From contig BGZK01000733.1 of assembly GCA_005406025.1 (NCBI GenBank), positions 186,001-250,000 of the forward strand: a stretch of DNA of 64,000 nucleotides. The letters run 5' to 3'. Positions 35,191-46,077 of this stretch are shown here, one piece after another. The stretch is from Eumeta japonica. Its lineage: Eukaryota > Arthropoda > Insecta > Lepidoptera > Psychidae. Numbering within the stretch: the stretch's first letter is position 1; every line of letters begins with the position of its first letter. The notes below the pieces were generated by a model. It saw only the letters and a program-made list of their open reading frames with translations. It had not been told where the DNA came from and searched no databases. Made by a program: the position numbers and the translations under genes.

Positions 35191-38085
35191 TGCCTTGTCC
35201 TGTGAGCTGCTGGACTCCTGTGCGCGGCGTCCGGCCGTCTCGTGCGCCGGCACACCCCGCTGATGGAACAACGGCAGTCAGCTTTTGCTTTGACGAGTCG
35301 ACGTAGTCGGCCCGATCGCGCGCCGTAGCCCGCTTCGAGCATGCGAATGCGAGCTCCGAATGCAGCGAGCGATTCGTGTGATGCCTTATCTTGCACGAGC
35401 GAGGCGCGACTTTCACGCGAAGGTGCTGTTATGCTATTGTTCCGTACGATGTCTGTGCCGATAGCCGTGCCGTTTACATAAAACTATAAAGTCACCGATC
35501 GCTATAGTTCCGCACATCCTACGACGCGAGAGTTTCTTTTGAAATATGTGGTATTGTGCGAGTCGCCCGCCGGCCCGCGCCGGCGTCGCTGAGCCGTCGC
35601 TTATGCAACGCTCAAACGACAATGTGCTATTAAATATTTGCATGTTAATGTGCGCAGTTTTATGAAAACGTATTGTTATAACCGCACCGTAAGACTCGTG
35701 CGCTCGGACTCGCACTATCCGGATACCACGAAGCGAGACTCGGCGACTTAAAGAAGTGTCGAAAAACTCAATTGTGTTCGCTTGCATGTATGAATACAAA
35801 AAGAATGTATAAACTTTAAGGATGCGCGCCAATTTAAACTCGACTCCGCGAACACGAGGTCCGCACTTCGCGCGGTCGTGTGCTGCGGTTCAATTGCACC
35901 GCCGCCCTCTGCGCAATCGGCCGCAATTGAGCTGAGCGCGCGCTTTTAACAATAAAACGCTTCGTTTCTAAACTATCCTTAATGCAAATGTACACTCACA
36001 AGGAAGTATAGTTTGGAAGACGACAGGGTACGTCATTTCTAAACCGGCGACTCCGAGTCGAACTCGCGCACTGCGAGCTCAGTCGCGACCCACGAACGCG
36101 TCGGGGCCGTGGCGCGGGGCACCACCGCAGTCCTCCCGTACGCCGTCAACGTTATGATCGTCATTTTCGATTAGTTTTTTTAGGATACGACATCGATAGA
36201 AATATTTCAAAATTGCATTGATCATTTCAAATATATTTTGGACGTTCTTCTTGTTCTTTTTGAAGTATAAAAATGTGGATCTGGGGGACCGGCCTTCGCT
36301 TGTATCTTTCGAGTTTGTTGAATGTGATAATCTTCCGCGGGAAAAGTCGCTCATATAAGAGCAGCTCGTAATTGTATTATATAGATTAGATTACAATAGA
36401 TACATTAGATACGTAGACTAGTATTAATTAATATTCTAGAAATCTTATTATATTTCATACAGAATTGGAGTCGATTAAAATATATCTCAAAAATTAAAAA
36501 TCGATTAACGCTTTATTAATTTAAACAATAACGTAAATGTCTATATTACAGTATTCGTTGATTTTCATTTTAAAGCTGTCATTTATAAATTTTAAAAACA
36601 AATAAGTGACGTAGATCGTTTAGATCTGTCCAAACTTCGAATCTATTTCATGTACTTATTTCAAACTATGGAGTACCCGTCGAAGAATCACGTTTAGTTT
36701 AATCGAACTCAACATCACTGATGGACGCCATACCCGATGAAAATTCCGGCGCCCCGATTATACTTTACAAGTTTGTATAGATTTTTTCTATTCTTTAGGA
36801 TAACACCGATATAGATAAAATTGTAAATTTAAATGTTAACTAAAAACAACATTTTTGCCAAATCATAATCACCGTTAGAATAGTAAGCCAAAAATATAAC
36901 ATATTTTTTTTCATCGAGCTCGACTTTTATATCAAATTTTAACGTGCCTACTTCGACAACTTTCTCTGCGACGATCGGACAAGTCGACAAACAAACGAAC
37001 GGACGCGCGACCCGCGGCCAATCGTACGGTCGTGTTGGGATACGATAGGGAAAATAAGCACAAGTCCGAATAATATGCGAGAGGAACGAGCGCCGAGGTC
37101 GGTGCGCGAGCGCACAAGAAGAGCGCTCCCCGGCCGCCGCTGCCGTCCGGCCGGGCACACGTTGTCGGGCGCCGCCGAGACCAGCGCTCGAAAACGCGCC
37201 CAGCGGCCGGCGCCCCGGCGTCCTCGCCTCGGCGCGGGCGCGCGCGCTTCCGTTTCTATTGAAAATCGCTCTAAAGCTTTAATTATACGAAGCTCCACCA
37301 CAAAACCGGCAATGAATTTATGCATGAACCGGCACCGGGCGGCCGCGCCGACGGAACAATAGCCGCGGTCCGGAGCCCGCCGCTTTTATGTCGGCGCTCT
37401 CAAGCCCGCAAGGGTCCGTGAGGAGGATGACATTTTTTAATTTGGCAAAGCGGCCACCGCTGACGACGACGGCGCGCGGCGACGAAAGCTCTCGTCGGGA
37501 GCGGACCGCGCGAAACGAGCCGTTTTCGGGCGAGACGCGCGCCGAGAATTGCGGCAAAAATGTCTACAATGTAAGCCCCAATGTCGCATTATGTTTTTAA
37601 ATTACTAGTATAAAGGTATAAAATATAAACATTATATATTTATTTATAATAAATGCCAAAACAAATAATTATGTATTTTATTTATAAAAAATATACTAAT
37701 TTTACGTTACACCATAAGCTTATTTATGTTAATAAAAGTATCGAACTTAATATACTTAAATGAAAATGCAATACGGAACCTTAAGTACATTCCTTAGAGA
37801 TTGATTAAGTTTTTTTGGGCTCGTATCTGGAAGAGCCAGTTTGTATGCGCCGGTGCAGGATTTACGAGCCCCCGCCGCCCCCGCAACCCCCGCCAGCCCG
37901 CGGCGGAGGCTCGACAGACCCTGACGTGACACGCGACCAAATTCACTACGCCACACCGGCGCTTAGTTTCGCGTAAATATGATCTATAGTTATAATAAAA
38001 CTCATAAGCGAACCGTGTCCGTACAATAAATATCTATACAAAAAAGCAATTTATACATGTTCCGCTTATGTTACCGAGACCAAAA
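35191..38085. other. Unannotated DNA with GC islands
   Basis: Islands at about 35190-35400, 35560-35620, 35840-35950, 36050-36140, 36990-37570 and 37830-37960. The 36990-37570 island is the second largest of the window and holds CTTTTATGTC at 37383-37392. Overlapping frames in four or more registers over 36930-37360 reflect composition. No exon can be supported. Confidence 0.45.
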
Positions 38086-38220
38086 GAATGTTTTTTGGAA
38101 TTTTTGCCTGTTTGTCCATGCGTTTGTAGACGCTAATCTCAGAAACGGCTCAACTGATTTCAATGCAGTTTTCTCTGATGTATTGTTGCAAGCTTCCCTT
38201 AACATATAATGTTTATTTAA
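38086..38220 (+). mobile_element. Interspersed repeat fragment (TGTTTGTCCATGCGTTTGTAGACGC type)
   Basis: TGCCTGTTTGTCCATGCG ... CTCAGAAACGGCTCAACTGATTTCAATG is typical of short insect repeats with a CTGAACCGATTTCGATG-like core. A related core, AAGGCTGAACCGATTACGATG, is at 48198-48218. Confidence 0.45.
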
Positions 38221-38369
38221 TTACAATCGATTCACAATAAAAAAAAAGTTATGTTAATCTTCTATATAAATGTGTATTATATCGTCAAAAATTAGAAAAA
38301 CACTTTTTTTTTTGTATGCAATTATCATTGATGTATTTATTGATATGCAGGTGATATTTATCCACAAGT
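38221..38369. other. AT-rich spacer
   Basis: Nothing recognised. Confidence 0.4.
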
Positions 38370-38475
38370 TTACAGTGCAACACACGAAACTTTGCCGCTG
38401 TGAAGTTAGTCACGAAAGCGCCGCAACGGTGTAAAATAGACAAACGGGGGAGAAAGAAGAGTGCAGAGCTCAAAT
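38370..38475 (-). repeat. Interspersed repeat with GAAACTTTGCCGCTGTGAA, copy 2
   Basis: TGCAACACACGAAACTTTGCCGCTGTGAAGTTAGTCACGAAAGCG (positions 38375-38420) parallels copy 1 at 35.03 kb, same orientation, 3.3 kb apart. Confidence 0.6.
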
Positions 38476-39254
38476 TGTATGTAATGTACTGTACATACAT
38501 TTATTTTTAACGAGTTGCTAATGTTTAGTATTAATTGGGAAAATGAAAATAATCCCAGTGTCGCGGCCTTCAAATGTCATTTTCTACAACATACAATGTA
38601 CAGCGAACAAAGAGAGTGCGTGTGTGACAACGCAAATCGAAAATTAATCGAGTTAATCGAAAAATTTACATCCGTGTATATTACAAGACTCAACGTCTCT
38701 CCGTTTGTCTGTTCATTCACGTCCTTTTCACGCGAGAACCACGTGTATATGTAATTTACGTGTTTTTTTTAATCATAATCATGTCATCCAGCTAAGGTAT
38801 AGAATATATTTTATGACAAAAAGTAACGTACTAAATAAGCAGTGACCATAATGGTCAATCGAGTTGGAAAAAAAGAAGCTTTTGGGGAATTTAAATGGTT
38901 TGCGCTAAATAAAGCATAAGAAATATATCAAATTAATGTGGTATATAATGGTAGATTTCAAAAGACCTACAAAAGCAATCCGCGATAGCATAAGTCTACC
39001 TTCTAAGGATGATCCACAATAAGCATTTTGTCTTTAAAATAATACCAGTGTCGAGGGCGGGAACCGTCTTGCGCCTATTAAAAAATGAGGAATGTTTCAT
39101 ACAAAGAGGCCTTGATATAAATGAAATACATTTTTCTAAGTTAAGAAAACAAAATTACACGGAATGCCTAAAATATCTAAAAATATAATTAAATTAAAAA
39201 TATTAGTGTTAATATTATTTATCTCATAATCAACATACCCAAGTAAAATTCTAC
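38476..39254. other. Unannotated AT-rich DNA
   Basis: No gene or RNA recognised. Confidence 0.4.
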
Positions 39255-39335
39255 TATATATACATACATATATATAAACTAAACAGCAGTCTGTAGACCG
39301 CGTGAGCGGAGCCGCGGGCACAGCTAGTTATTACG
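39255..39335 (-). mobile_element. AGCTGTGCCCGCGGCTCCGC repeat end (minus)
   Basis: GCGTGAGCGGAGCCGCGGGC followed by ACAGCTAGTTATTA is the reverse complement of the very common lepidopteran repeat start TAACTAGCTGTGCCCGCGGCTCCGCTCACGC. Confidence 0.6.
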
Positions 39336-41394
39336 TAAAATGCATTGTCATTTTTTAGGTATCATAGTCATGTGAATAATGACTAATTAGTGATTGGTGC
39401 GCACGCCAGAACTGCAATTTTACATGTGTGCTAAACATGGACATTGTCGGTGAGCTGTTATAAGTAAATAAGTAAAGCGGCAAATATTATACCCAAGTTC
39501 CGTAGTGCTAACTTATGCTGGAAACAATAAAACAGAAAATAGCCTATATAATTTCAGCTTTCTTTAGAGGATTTTGTTGGTGATAAGAATCTCAAACGTG
39601 TAGTTATTAGTTGAAACGGACGAAGTCGTGGCCGAGCACTAGCGGTAGATGTTGATATCACCTTAAAGATATTTTGGTTTCAACTTTATATATCAGTAAA
39701 ACTTTTACATTTTTTTTTCAATCGGTTATATGTACAATATGTACAGATAGGAACGATTTCGTTGGTAATAGGTGAATTAATTACAAGTAAACGAGCGTAC
39801 GAGTTCTTAAAAATTAATCGCAGTTTGTTGGTGATAATAAATTAATAACAAGGGACTAAAATAATGTTATGTACAAAATTAACTACTACAAATGACAATA
39901 AATATTTTGTGAAACGCATTGTTTGCCAAAATTCTAGGGTGAGCGAAAAATTAGGAAGTTAGCAGAACGTTGAACCCAGTACAAAAAAAAACTTAAAAAG
40001 AGTGATCTGTAAAATGCTTTATTTATTATGCGTCTTCGTATATTATTAATTAATAGAGAATTATGAATATCCCCATATCGAATTTGGATCGGTGCTCGTG
40101 AATTTCGAAAGGGCTTGTACAATATTTGACAATATTAAAATCTGATTTGGAAACTATTCTTTTAAATTTCTTACATCTAACGAGGCTTAAATATTGTATT
40201 AAGTATCTCTAAATATAATTCGTACTATGCTCGAAAAGAAATAAAATTTTGCTTCATCCAATCATACGTATTATTTGTGGACATGAAAAATGTCCGTGAT
40301 AGACAACGCCCGTGGAAATGTATATACGTGATATTATAACGACTGAAAATTAATTTGTAACCGCTAGGACGAGTTTAACCCTCACTAGAAATGCTAAAAA
40401 GCTGCGATAAACATAACTAACTAATTTCTATCAATAATCGCCCTATTGGTTCCAAACATAAATGTACATTGAGACAGTTCATAAAATATGAATGATTCAA
40501 AAACGATTTTTGTGATAGCATTTACAGAGAAAAGTTGTATATATTTCTATATATTTTGTAAATTCTGTACGTTTAAGGCGATCCTACGACGAAGACACAA
40601 ATACAAGTCAACAGCGGACGCACCTCATGCTGAGCTCCATCTCTACAGCATTCCTAGAACACGGACACACCGGGCGATACACCACCGAAGTTCGAACGTT
40701 CCCGCCGAATGCGAGAGAAACGAAACAACCAACTCTCGACGCGAGCTGCGGGCCGCGACTGCGCGCGCGCAGCCTCCGCGCCCGAAGCTCGCGGCCCCCA
40801 CCGCCCATTCATGAAACGCTCAATGAGCTTCGTCCTCGAAGCCGCTCACTACGCCCTTATCTGTTATCGCCGCGGCGGTGCGACATCGCAAACGCTTGAA
40901 CAATTATGTTTGTAACGGCAATTGCTTTAGTTCGATAAATAGCCTATCGTTTTGAGTATTTTTAGAGCCTTCAAAGACGATCGCGATGCGGCCGCGCCGT
41001 CCGTCCGCGCCGCCGCGCCGACGCGCGGGCGCCTGCTCGTGGCCCTTAGATTACTAAACACTCAGTATGCATTAATATTGAGTAAGTTGCAAAAAGTGAT
41101 ATTTTCAAGGCCGTATCACAATTTTAACCGGTAAATATCATCCTTTCGGACGGTTTTTCGTCTATCGAAAAACCAGTAATATTCATAATACTAAGAAGCG
41201 AACTGCACTTTGATCGCATATTAAAAATGTTGAAACCCGACGTGGGACGACGCAACGCTGCACCTGCAGCTGCACTTTACATGTTAAGCCTGTTCCGACA
41301 TTTTATATTGTTACTAAATATTACACTTGAGCCTTTTAATATTACAGAAAAGGTACTAAGTGGGACCAATGTGCTAGGGTCGTGCTGCGGCTCA
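39336..41394. other. Unannotated DNA with GC island 40.6-41.06 kb
   Basis: AT-rich to about 40600, then a GC island in two blocks (40600-40890 and 40985-41045). The first block contains GCTTCG/CGAAGC inverted arms near 40830-40845. GTTGGTGATAA recurs at about 39580 and 39828. No exon recognised. Confidence 0.45.
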
Positions 41395-41596
41395 GTCGAC
41401 TAATTCTGTCAAGGTGTTTATGCTTGTACTGTTACGTTCACCCAGTAAGTGAGAATTCAGATGGCCACTGACTCCTCTCTTCGTCAGATATGCTACGCGG
41501 TTCCAAAAGACCGGCAACGCACTAGTGCGGTGATCGCCTATCCTCTGATAGTCCGCATGCTCGTTTGCCCCTTGAAATGCTATAAAAAATAAAGGT
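41395..41596 (+). mobile_element. Lepidopteran SINE/LINE-tail-like repeat
   Basis: CCGGCAACGCACTAGTGCGGTGATCGCC, then ATGCTCGTTTGCCCC and an A-rich end (TGCTATAAAAAATAAAGG). This is the end of a widespread lepidopteran repeat. The A-rich tail gives plus orientation. The family name is uncertain. Confidence 0.65.
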
Positions 41597-44265
41597 CATC
41601 CTTTACAAACCAATGATTTTTAAAATTGCTAATAGATCCGGTTAAAGAGATTTTTCTATGAGCACAAAATTCATATTAAACAAGGGGTTTTGAAAATAAG
41701 TGATATTGGTACAATAGCGCGAAGGAAAAATATCAACTGTCGTATTTCTTTTCATTATTATTACGCAACGGTAACTATCAAAGTCCTCATGAAAAACTTG
41801 AAAGTCGAAATATTATCATGAGGGTTATATGCGCGAAGGATTTTCGTTCGATGGATTCTATGAGCGGTGTGCCGTGGGCCGGTCGGTCGCAGAAACTAGT
41901 TCATATGAATACGTAACACGTACACATCGGACGTAATAACAATGGCCTCTTACAGCGGGAGCCGCGGAATGTACGCGCGAGCCCGGTTTAAATAATTCTA
42001 GTGCTATCTGTACTCTGCCACAAGTGCCGTGAGCCCGCCCCGGCTCCGGAGCTTCACAACTGTATGCGAGTTACCGCTGCCCGCCTTAGGTGGTGATCTT
42101 CATTGACGAAGGATTATGCGAAAATATTTTTTTGTTATTTATCACTCCACTGTTGAAGCAGCTCTTTCGCGGTTTCTCTAATTCTAATCGAAAGATGAAA
42201 ACCTTAAGACGCAGCGCGGTCACCGCCGCAGGCTGTATGTATTGATATTACTTTTTGCTGTATGTGTAGTTTACTTGGAACCTTTAGGCCATTTTTCGGA
42301 TTTACAGTTATTTTACAAAGGGTAAACACTTATTTATTACTATAAATTATATAGTATTTATTAATAATGTCTAACATAAAACTACAACTAACTCATTTTT
42401 TGTTACTTTAGTGTCGGTAAGCATTGTTTGGTTTACGTGAAAGGCGGCTTAGGGAGCGCGCGGGCGCGTGCGCGGCGGCGCCGTCACGTCGTCTGATTTA
42501 TTTTTTCTTTTTTGAACTTTCTTTCTGAGATTTCGTCGAATGAACATCGTACGTTAATTGTAGTAATTGTACACTTCGTCAATAACCTCGAATAGTGCAC
42601 GTCACCGGAACACGCCACAAGAGCGCGACCGCTCACCCCCTCCCGCCGCCGCAGGCCCTTTGCCGCGATTTTGGCAAATTTCGCAAGATCCTCATGGGTT
42701 TATCGTGGCCCGCGGGGGGCGGCGTGCGCGGCCCTAACGTTGCGCAACGCGAGCAGATAGCGCAGACGGAAGCGCACACGCGTGGGCCTATCGCTCATCC
42801 GCGCGCGCGCTACCTACTTTAGGCGTTCCTTTTATTTCATTACTTCGCACATCGCTCACCTACTGAACGCGGAGATCGGTCGAAGCGATGTCGCCTCCCA
42901 GCAAGCCGCGGGCCCGCCGCAGTGCGGAGCGCTGACGGGGACCACGCGGTGTCTTCTGATTCTCCGTCAGTATCGTAACATACTCGTAGTATATACTTTT
43001 CTATTGAACTCGAAGTGTCACTTTGGTATTTTTCACTCCTTTCATTTAGAAGTCGATGATCGGTATGAAATCATTGTTATGTTCGTAAATTGTCGTAGCA
43101 ACTTCAATTCAATGTTAAAAGTGTATTTCAAGCACGTGTCATAAGTAGGCCATGCCAGATCAAAGAGGATTGCAATTTTCGTCATCTGTAAATTTACAAT
43201 TTGAAACTTTAAAACTGAAAATTTAAAATTTAAAACTGAATTTCTAAAATACAATTTTAAGAAAATGGAACGGTTCCGTCGTCCATGAGGGCACGCCGAG
43301 CGCAGGCGCAGGGCCCCCGGCACTCGAACTTATTGAAGATGGTTGTCACCCGACAATTTACACTTTAACGCCAAAATGTTGGTTTAAGCCGGCTCAGTAC
43401 ATATCGAGTCACGAGTTACCAGAAAACATCGAGGTTTTATGAAGTACAATGGTTGTCGAAAGAAGATATTCCTATGTGGTCGTGGACGTTTCGCAGTGCA
43501 CCGGGCCCGGCGGGGCGCCGACGCCGTATGCGGTCGTGCGCGCCCGCAGGTGCAGATCACTCGCGACACTCGCGCCGTCGGCAGCCGTTCTTGTTGAATA
43601 AACAAACATACTTACTTGTTTTTCTTTTTATATTAATCCTTACGCCTTCGGGACGGCGACTCTCCACGCTGTTCAGATTGTCTAACCGACACAGGACATG
43701 AACCGAGGTAACGCCGTCGCCGATGTCTTTGAAAAGGCGTCATCGTCAGTGCAAATATGATGTTCGGACGGAATAGAGAAACCGCAAAATTAAGTTATTT
43801 CACAAAGAAACATCGTACACTTTTCAAGAATTATTATTAGAGTTAATATAATAATAATTATCAACCGGTCATTACTCTTTCAATTTAAATCTCAGTAATA
43901 ATATTTAAAAATGAAAAATATATTTTTTTGAACCAGCTTTTAGACGCTTCGTCTGTGGTGGGGCTATTTTTATCAGTGCTTAAAATCTCTATAGCGGGTC
44001 GCCTCTCAGCGCCGACTTCGGTCAGTCGATTAACAATGAAAATTAACATTTCACTCAAAAATAGGAGTCGGCGGCCCGACTACAATCGCGTAATTACAAA
44101 ATTCAAATTTTCGTTTTGAATTTTATTTGCATTTCGCACAAACTTCTTTGAATTAAATCGATAAAAATTGAAACCTTGTCTCATTTCGCTTTTCAATTTA
44201 TTCGCTTTCACAATGTATGAAAAAATTCATGCCATCCGTTATAGAATGAATAACTTCATATTCCA
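41597..44265. other. Unannotated DNA with islands 42.44-42.96 and 43.26-43.71 kb
   Basis: Two GC islands and some weaker blocks (41870-42060). At 42630-42653 a C-rich tract ending CCGCCGCAG precedes an open frame (to 42822) starting ALCRDFGKFRKILM. It has a good acceptor shape but no recognised product and no clear donor. Duplicated AAATTTAAAACTGAA-type units occur at 43200-43250. Confidence 0.4.
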
Positions 44266-44560
44266 TATCGACCGACCACACTTACAACAATAACCCCGAT
44301 AGCTCTTCCTCGATGTCATTTTGTTTCAATTATGATCCCGAATGCATTTGCACTTTTAATTCTAAGTCCGGTCCGGATCTAACTAGATTTCGATCGATGG
44401 CCTCGCCTTCTCAATTCTGATTCCGGTACTTGTCATCATCGCATCTCCGGTCGTTCGCTCGACTGTAACTTTAATCCCACACTCGATTTCGTCTCGGTCC
44501 CGGTCTCGAGTCTCAATTCTGGTCTTCGTCCCGCTTGCGATTCCGAGGATAGTGGATTAT
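44266..44560 (+). repeat. Dispersed repeat of degenerate GATTCC/CGGTCTC units
   Basis: Begins ATCGACCGACCACACTTACAACAATAACCCCGAT (over 44266-44300) and continues with TCAATTCTGATTCCGG, TCTCGGTCCCGGTCTCG and TTGCGATTCCGAGG. The 63.3-63.7 kb repeat has the same order (ATCGACCGATCAC ... CGATTC ... CCCGGTCCCGG), so this is one family. Confidence 0.55.
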
Positions 44561-45279
44561 TAAGAGTAAAAGAATTTTTACAATGTGTAATAACACAAAT
44601 TTGCAGATACATGCAAAGCGAAATGTTAATAGCCTATATTCCTAAAGAAATTCTTATTGGAGAAGGAATTTCTAGAATTGGTTCAGTGTTTTGGTTCATT
44701 AATACGATATGCAGATGAAGTCGTGTATGATTGCTATTTCATTTCTTTCGTTACGTACACTCGCCTTCACGCAAGTGTACGCAATAAATGGACAAAGTTT
44801 TATCACAATCGGATGAACTGTGTGGCCGCACAGAAAATACGAACAAACAAACACATACAGGCGTAGTCGGAGATGAATGCTGAGAGTCGTTACCGGTCGC
44901 TCGCAACCCGCAGCCCACAACGTGGGCGAAACTGTGTGACCTGCGTGGGGCCGCGCTCGCAGCTCACTTCACAGCCGGTATCTGTATACTTTCATAAAAT
45001 CAAAGGAATATAACCATAAGATAGTTTATAACCATCCTCGCGAATGCAAAAAAAAATTTTCAAATCCGACTGGTAATTTGAAGGATTAAAACGTTCAACC
45101 AAACAAACAAACTCTTAAGCCTCATGTAATTGTATGGATAAAAGCCAAATAAGTGCAATGCAATCAAGGACAAGATTTGCGATATTAATTAATAAGCCAC
45201 GGATTTTTTAACAAATTGAATGCTTTATAACGTCTTACGAATTCACATATTCGAATAATAAATTAATGATAATAGGCGT
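44561..45279. other. Unannotated DNA upstream of the MIC13-like exons
   Basis: A modest GC-rich block at about 44870-44985 could be a promoter or 5' exon for the gene starting near 45.9 kb, but no TATA, initiator or donor is clear enough to call. Confidence 0.35.
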
Positions 45280-45720
45280 CATATTTTCCTGCACTAATGA
45301 TTCAAGAAAGAGCGGGAGATGAATTAAGAAATTTAGTAGCCAAAATTAGAATGTCAGTAAAAAACATTCAAAAGTCTTTAAGCTTTTATCTTCTTTTACA
45401 ATTTTATCATTTAAGTTGAAAAATAATACCGTGACCTTTACTTATACCAATTTTCTTCTTTATGACACTCCGAGTTGTATTTATTACGTTTTGTTTTTTT
45501 TTGAATTTTACTATTAATATGATTAGTTTTAACCGAGATAGAAATACGTTTTAAAATTGTTTCTAACATTATCAGTAAAATTCTCGCTGTTATTATGATC
45601 AAAAAGCTTTCTAAGACTTAAAAACATCGACAACTGATTAAACATTGATAGTAGAAAATCTAACTAAAAATAATAACTTTCTTAATCTTATCAAACCTTT
45701 ACATATTTTAGACAAAAAGT
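45280..45720 (-). mobile_element. Jockey/CR1-type LINE remnant
   Basis: AAGAGCGGGAGATGAATTAAG ... AATGTCAGTAAAAAACATT and ATGACACTCCGAGTTG parallel 51690-52060 base for base over long stretches, in the same orientation. It is a diverged piece of the same non-LTR element (region between endonuclease and RT). No intact frame. Confidence 0.7.
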
Positions 45721-45919
45721 TAAAAATATGAAATTGTGTGTACCTAATTTACTTCTCCGTAAATGAACTGGCCGGATGCTGGCCGGTCGCCGCCGTGGCC
45801 TAGCGCCTTGACACGTCACGAGACGGTTTTAGTTTTCAAATGTGACATTTAATCATCACAATCATGTCTTTTTATAGATTTTTTTTAGTGCAAAATTACA
45901 AAGTTTTCTTGTGCGACAG

Positions 45920-46077
45920 CGCGGCGCGGCGCGGGGGGCGCGACACTCCCATGGATTTGTGGAACAGGCGCATGAGCGGGCGCGCGCGGGGCGACGGGGA
46001 CGGCGCGTGCGAGCTGCGCACCATCAACCTCGCCAAGGACGTGAACCAGCTAAAAGCCAACATCTGCAAAAAGGGCG
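45920..46077 (+). CDS. MIC13-like gene, exon A (first recognised coding exon)
   Basis: The exon follows TTTTCTTGTGCGACAG (acceptor ending 45919) and ends at G|GTACGC (donor 46078) in phase 1. An ATG at 45951 begins MDLWNRRMSGRARG. An upstream in-frame ATG at 45864 would cross T-rich, acceptor-like sequence and is less likely. The exon is about 65% G+C against AT-rich flanks and ends INLAKDVNQLKANICKKG. Joined to the next exon, the split codon becomes Asp and the frame stays open. This N-terminal part is not recognised in any family. Being preceded by an acceptor, it probably has a 5' exon upstream. Confidence 0.6.

Noticed and set aside
36828..37557. Overlapping frames in the 37-kb island
   Set aside because: Same compositional artefact; none has splice borders or recognisable motifs.
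6955..43710. Assignment of the island region to a Hox cluster or to iab-4, mir-10, let-7 and other conserved miRNAs
   Set aside because: No homeobox exon and no known mature miRNA sequence was seen on either strand; only TTTATG-type boxes suggest it.
45864..45919. Upstream in-frame ATG extending exon A
   Set aside because: The segment contains T-rich tracts ending in TAG and CAG and is AT-rich, more like intron 3' end than coding sequence.
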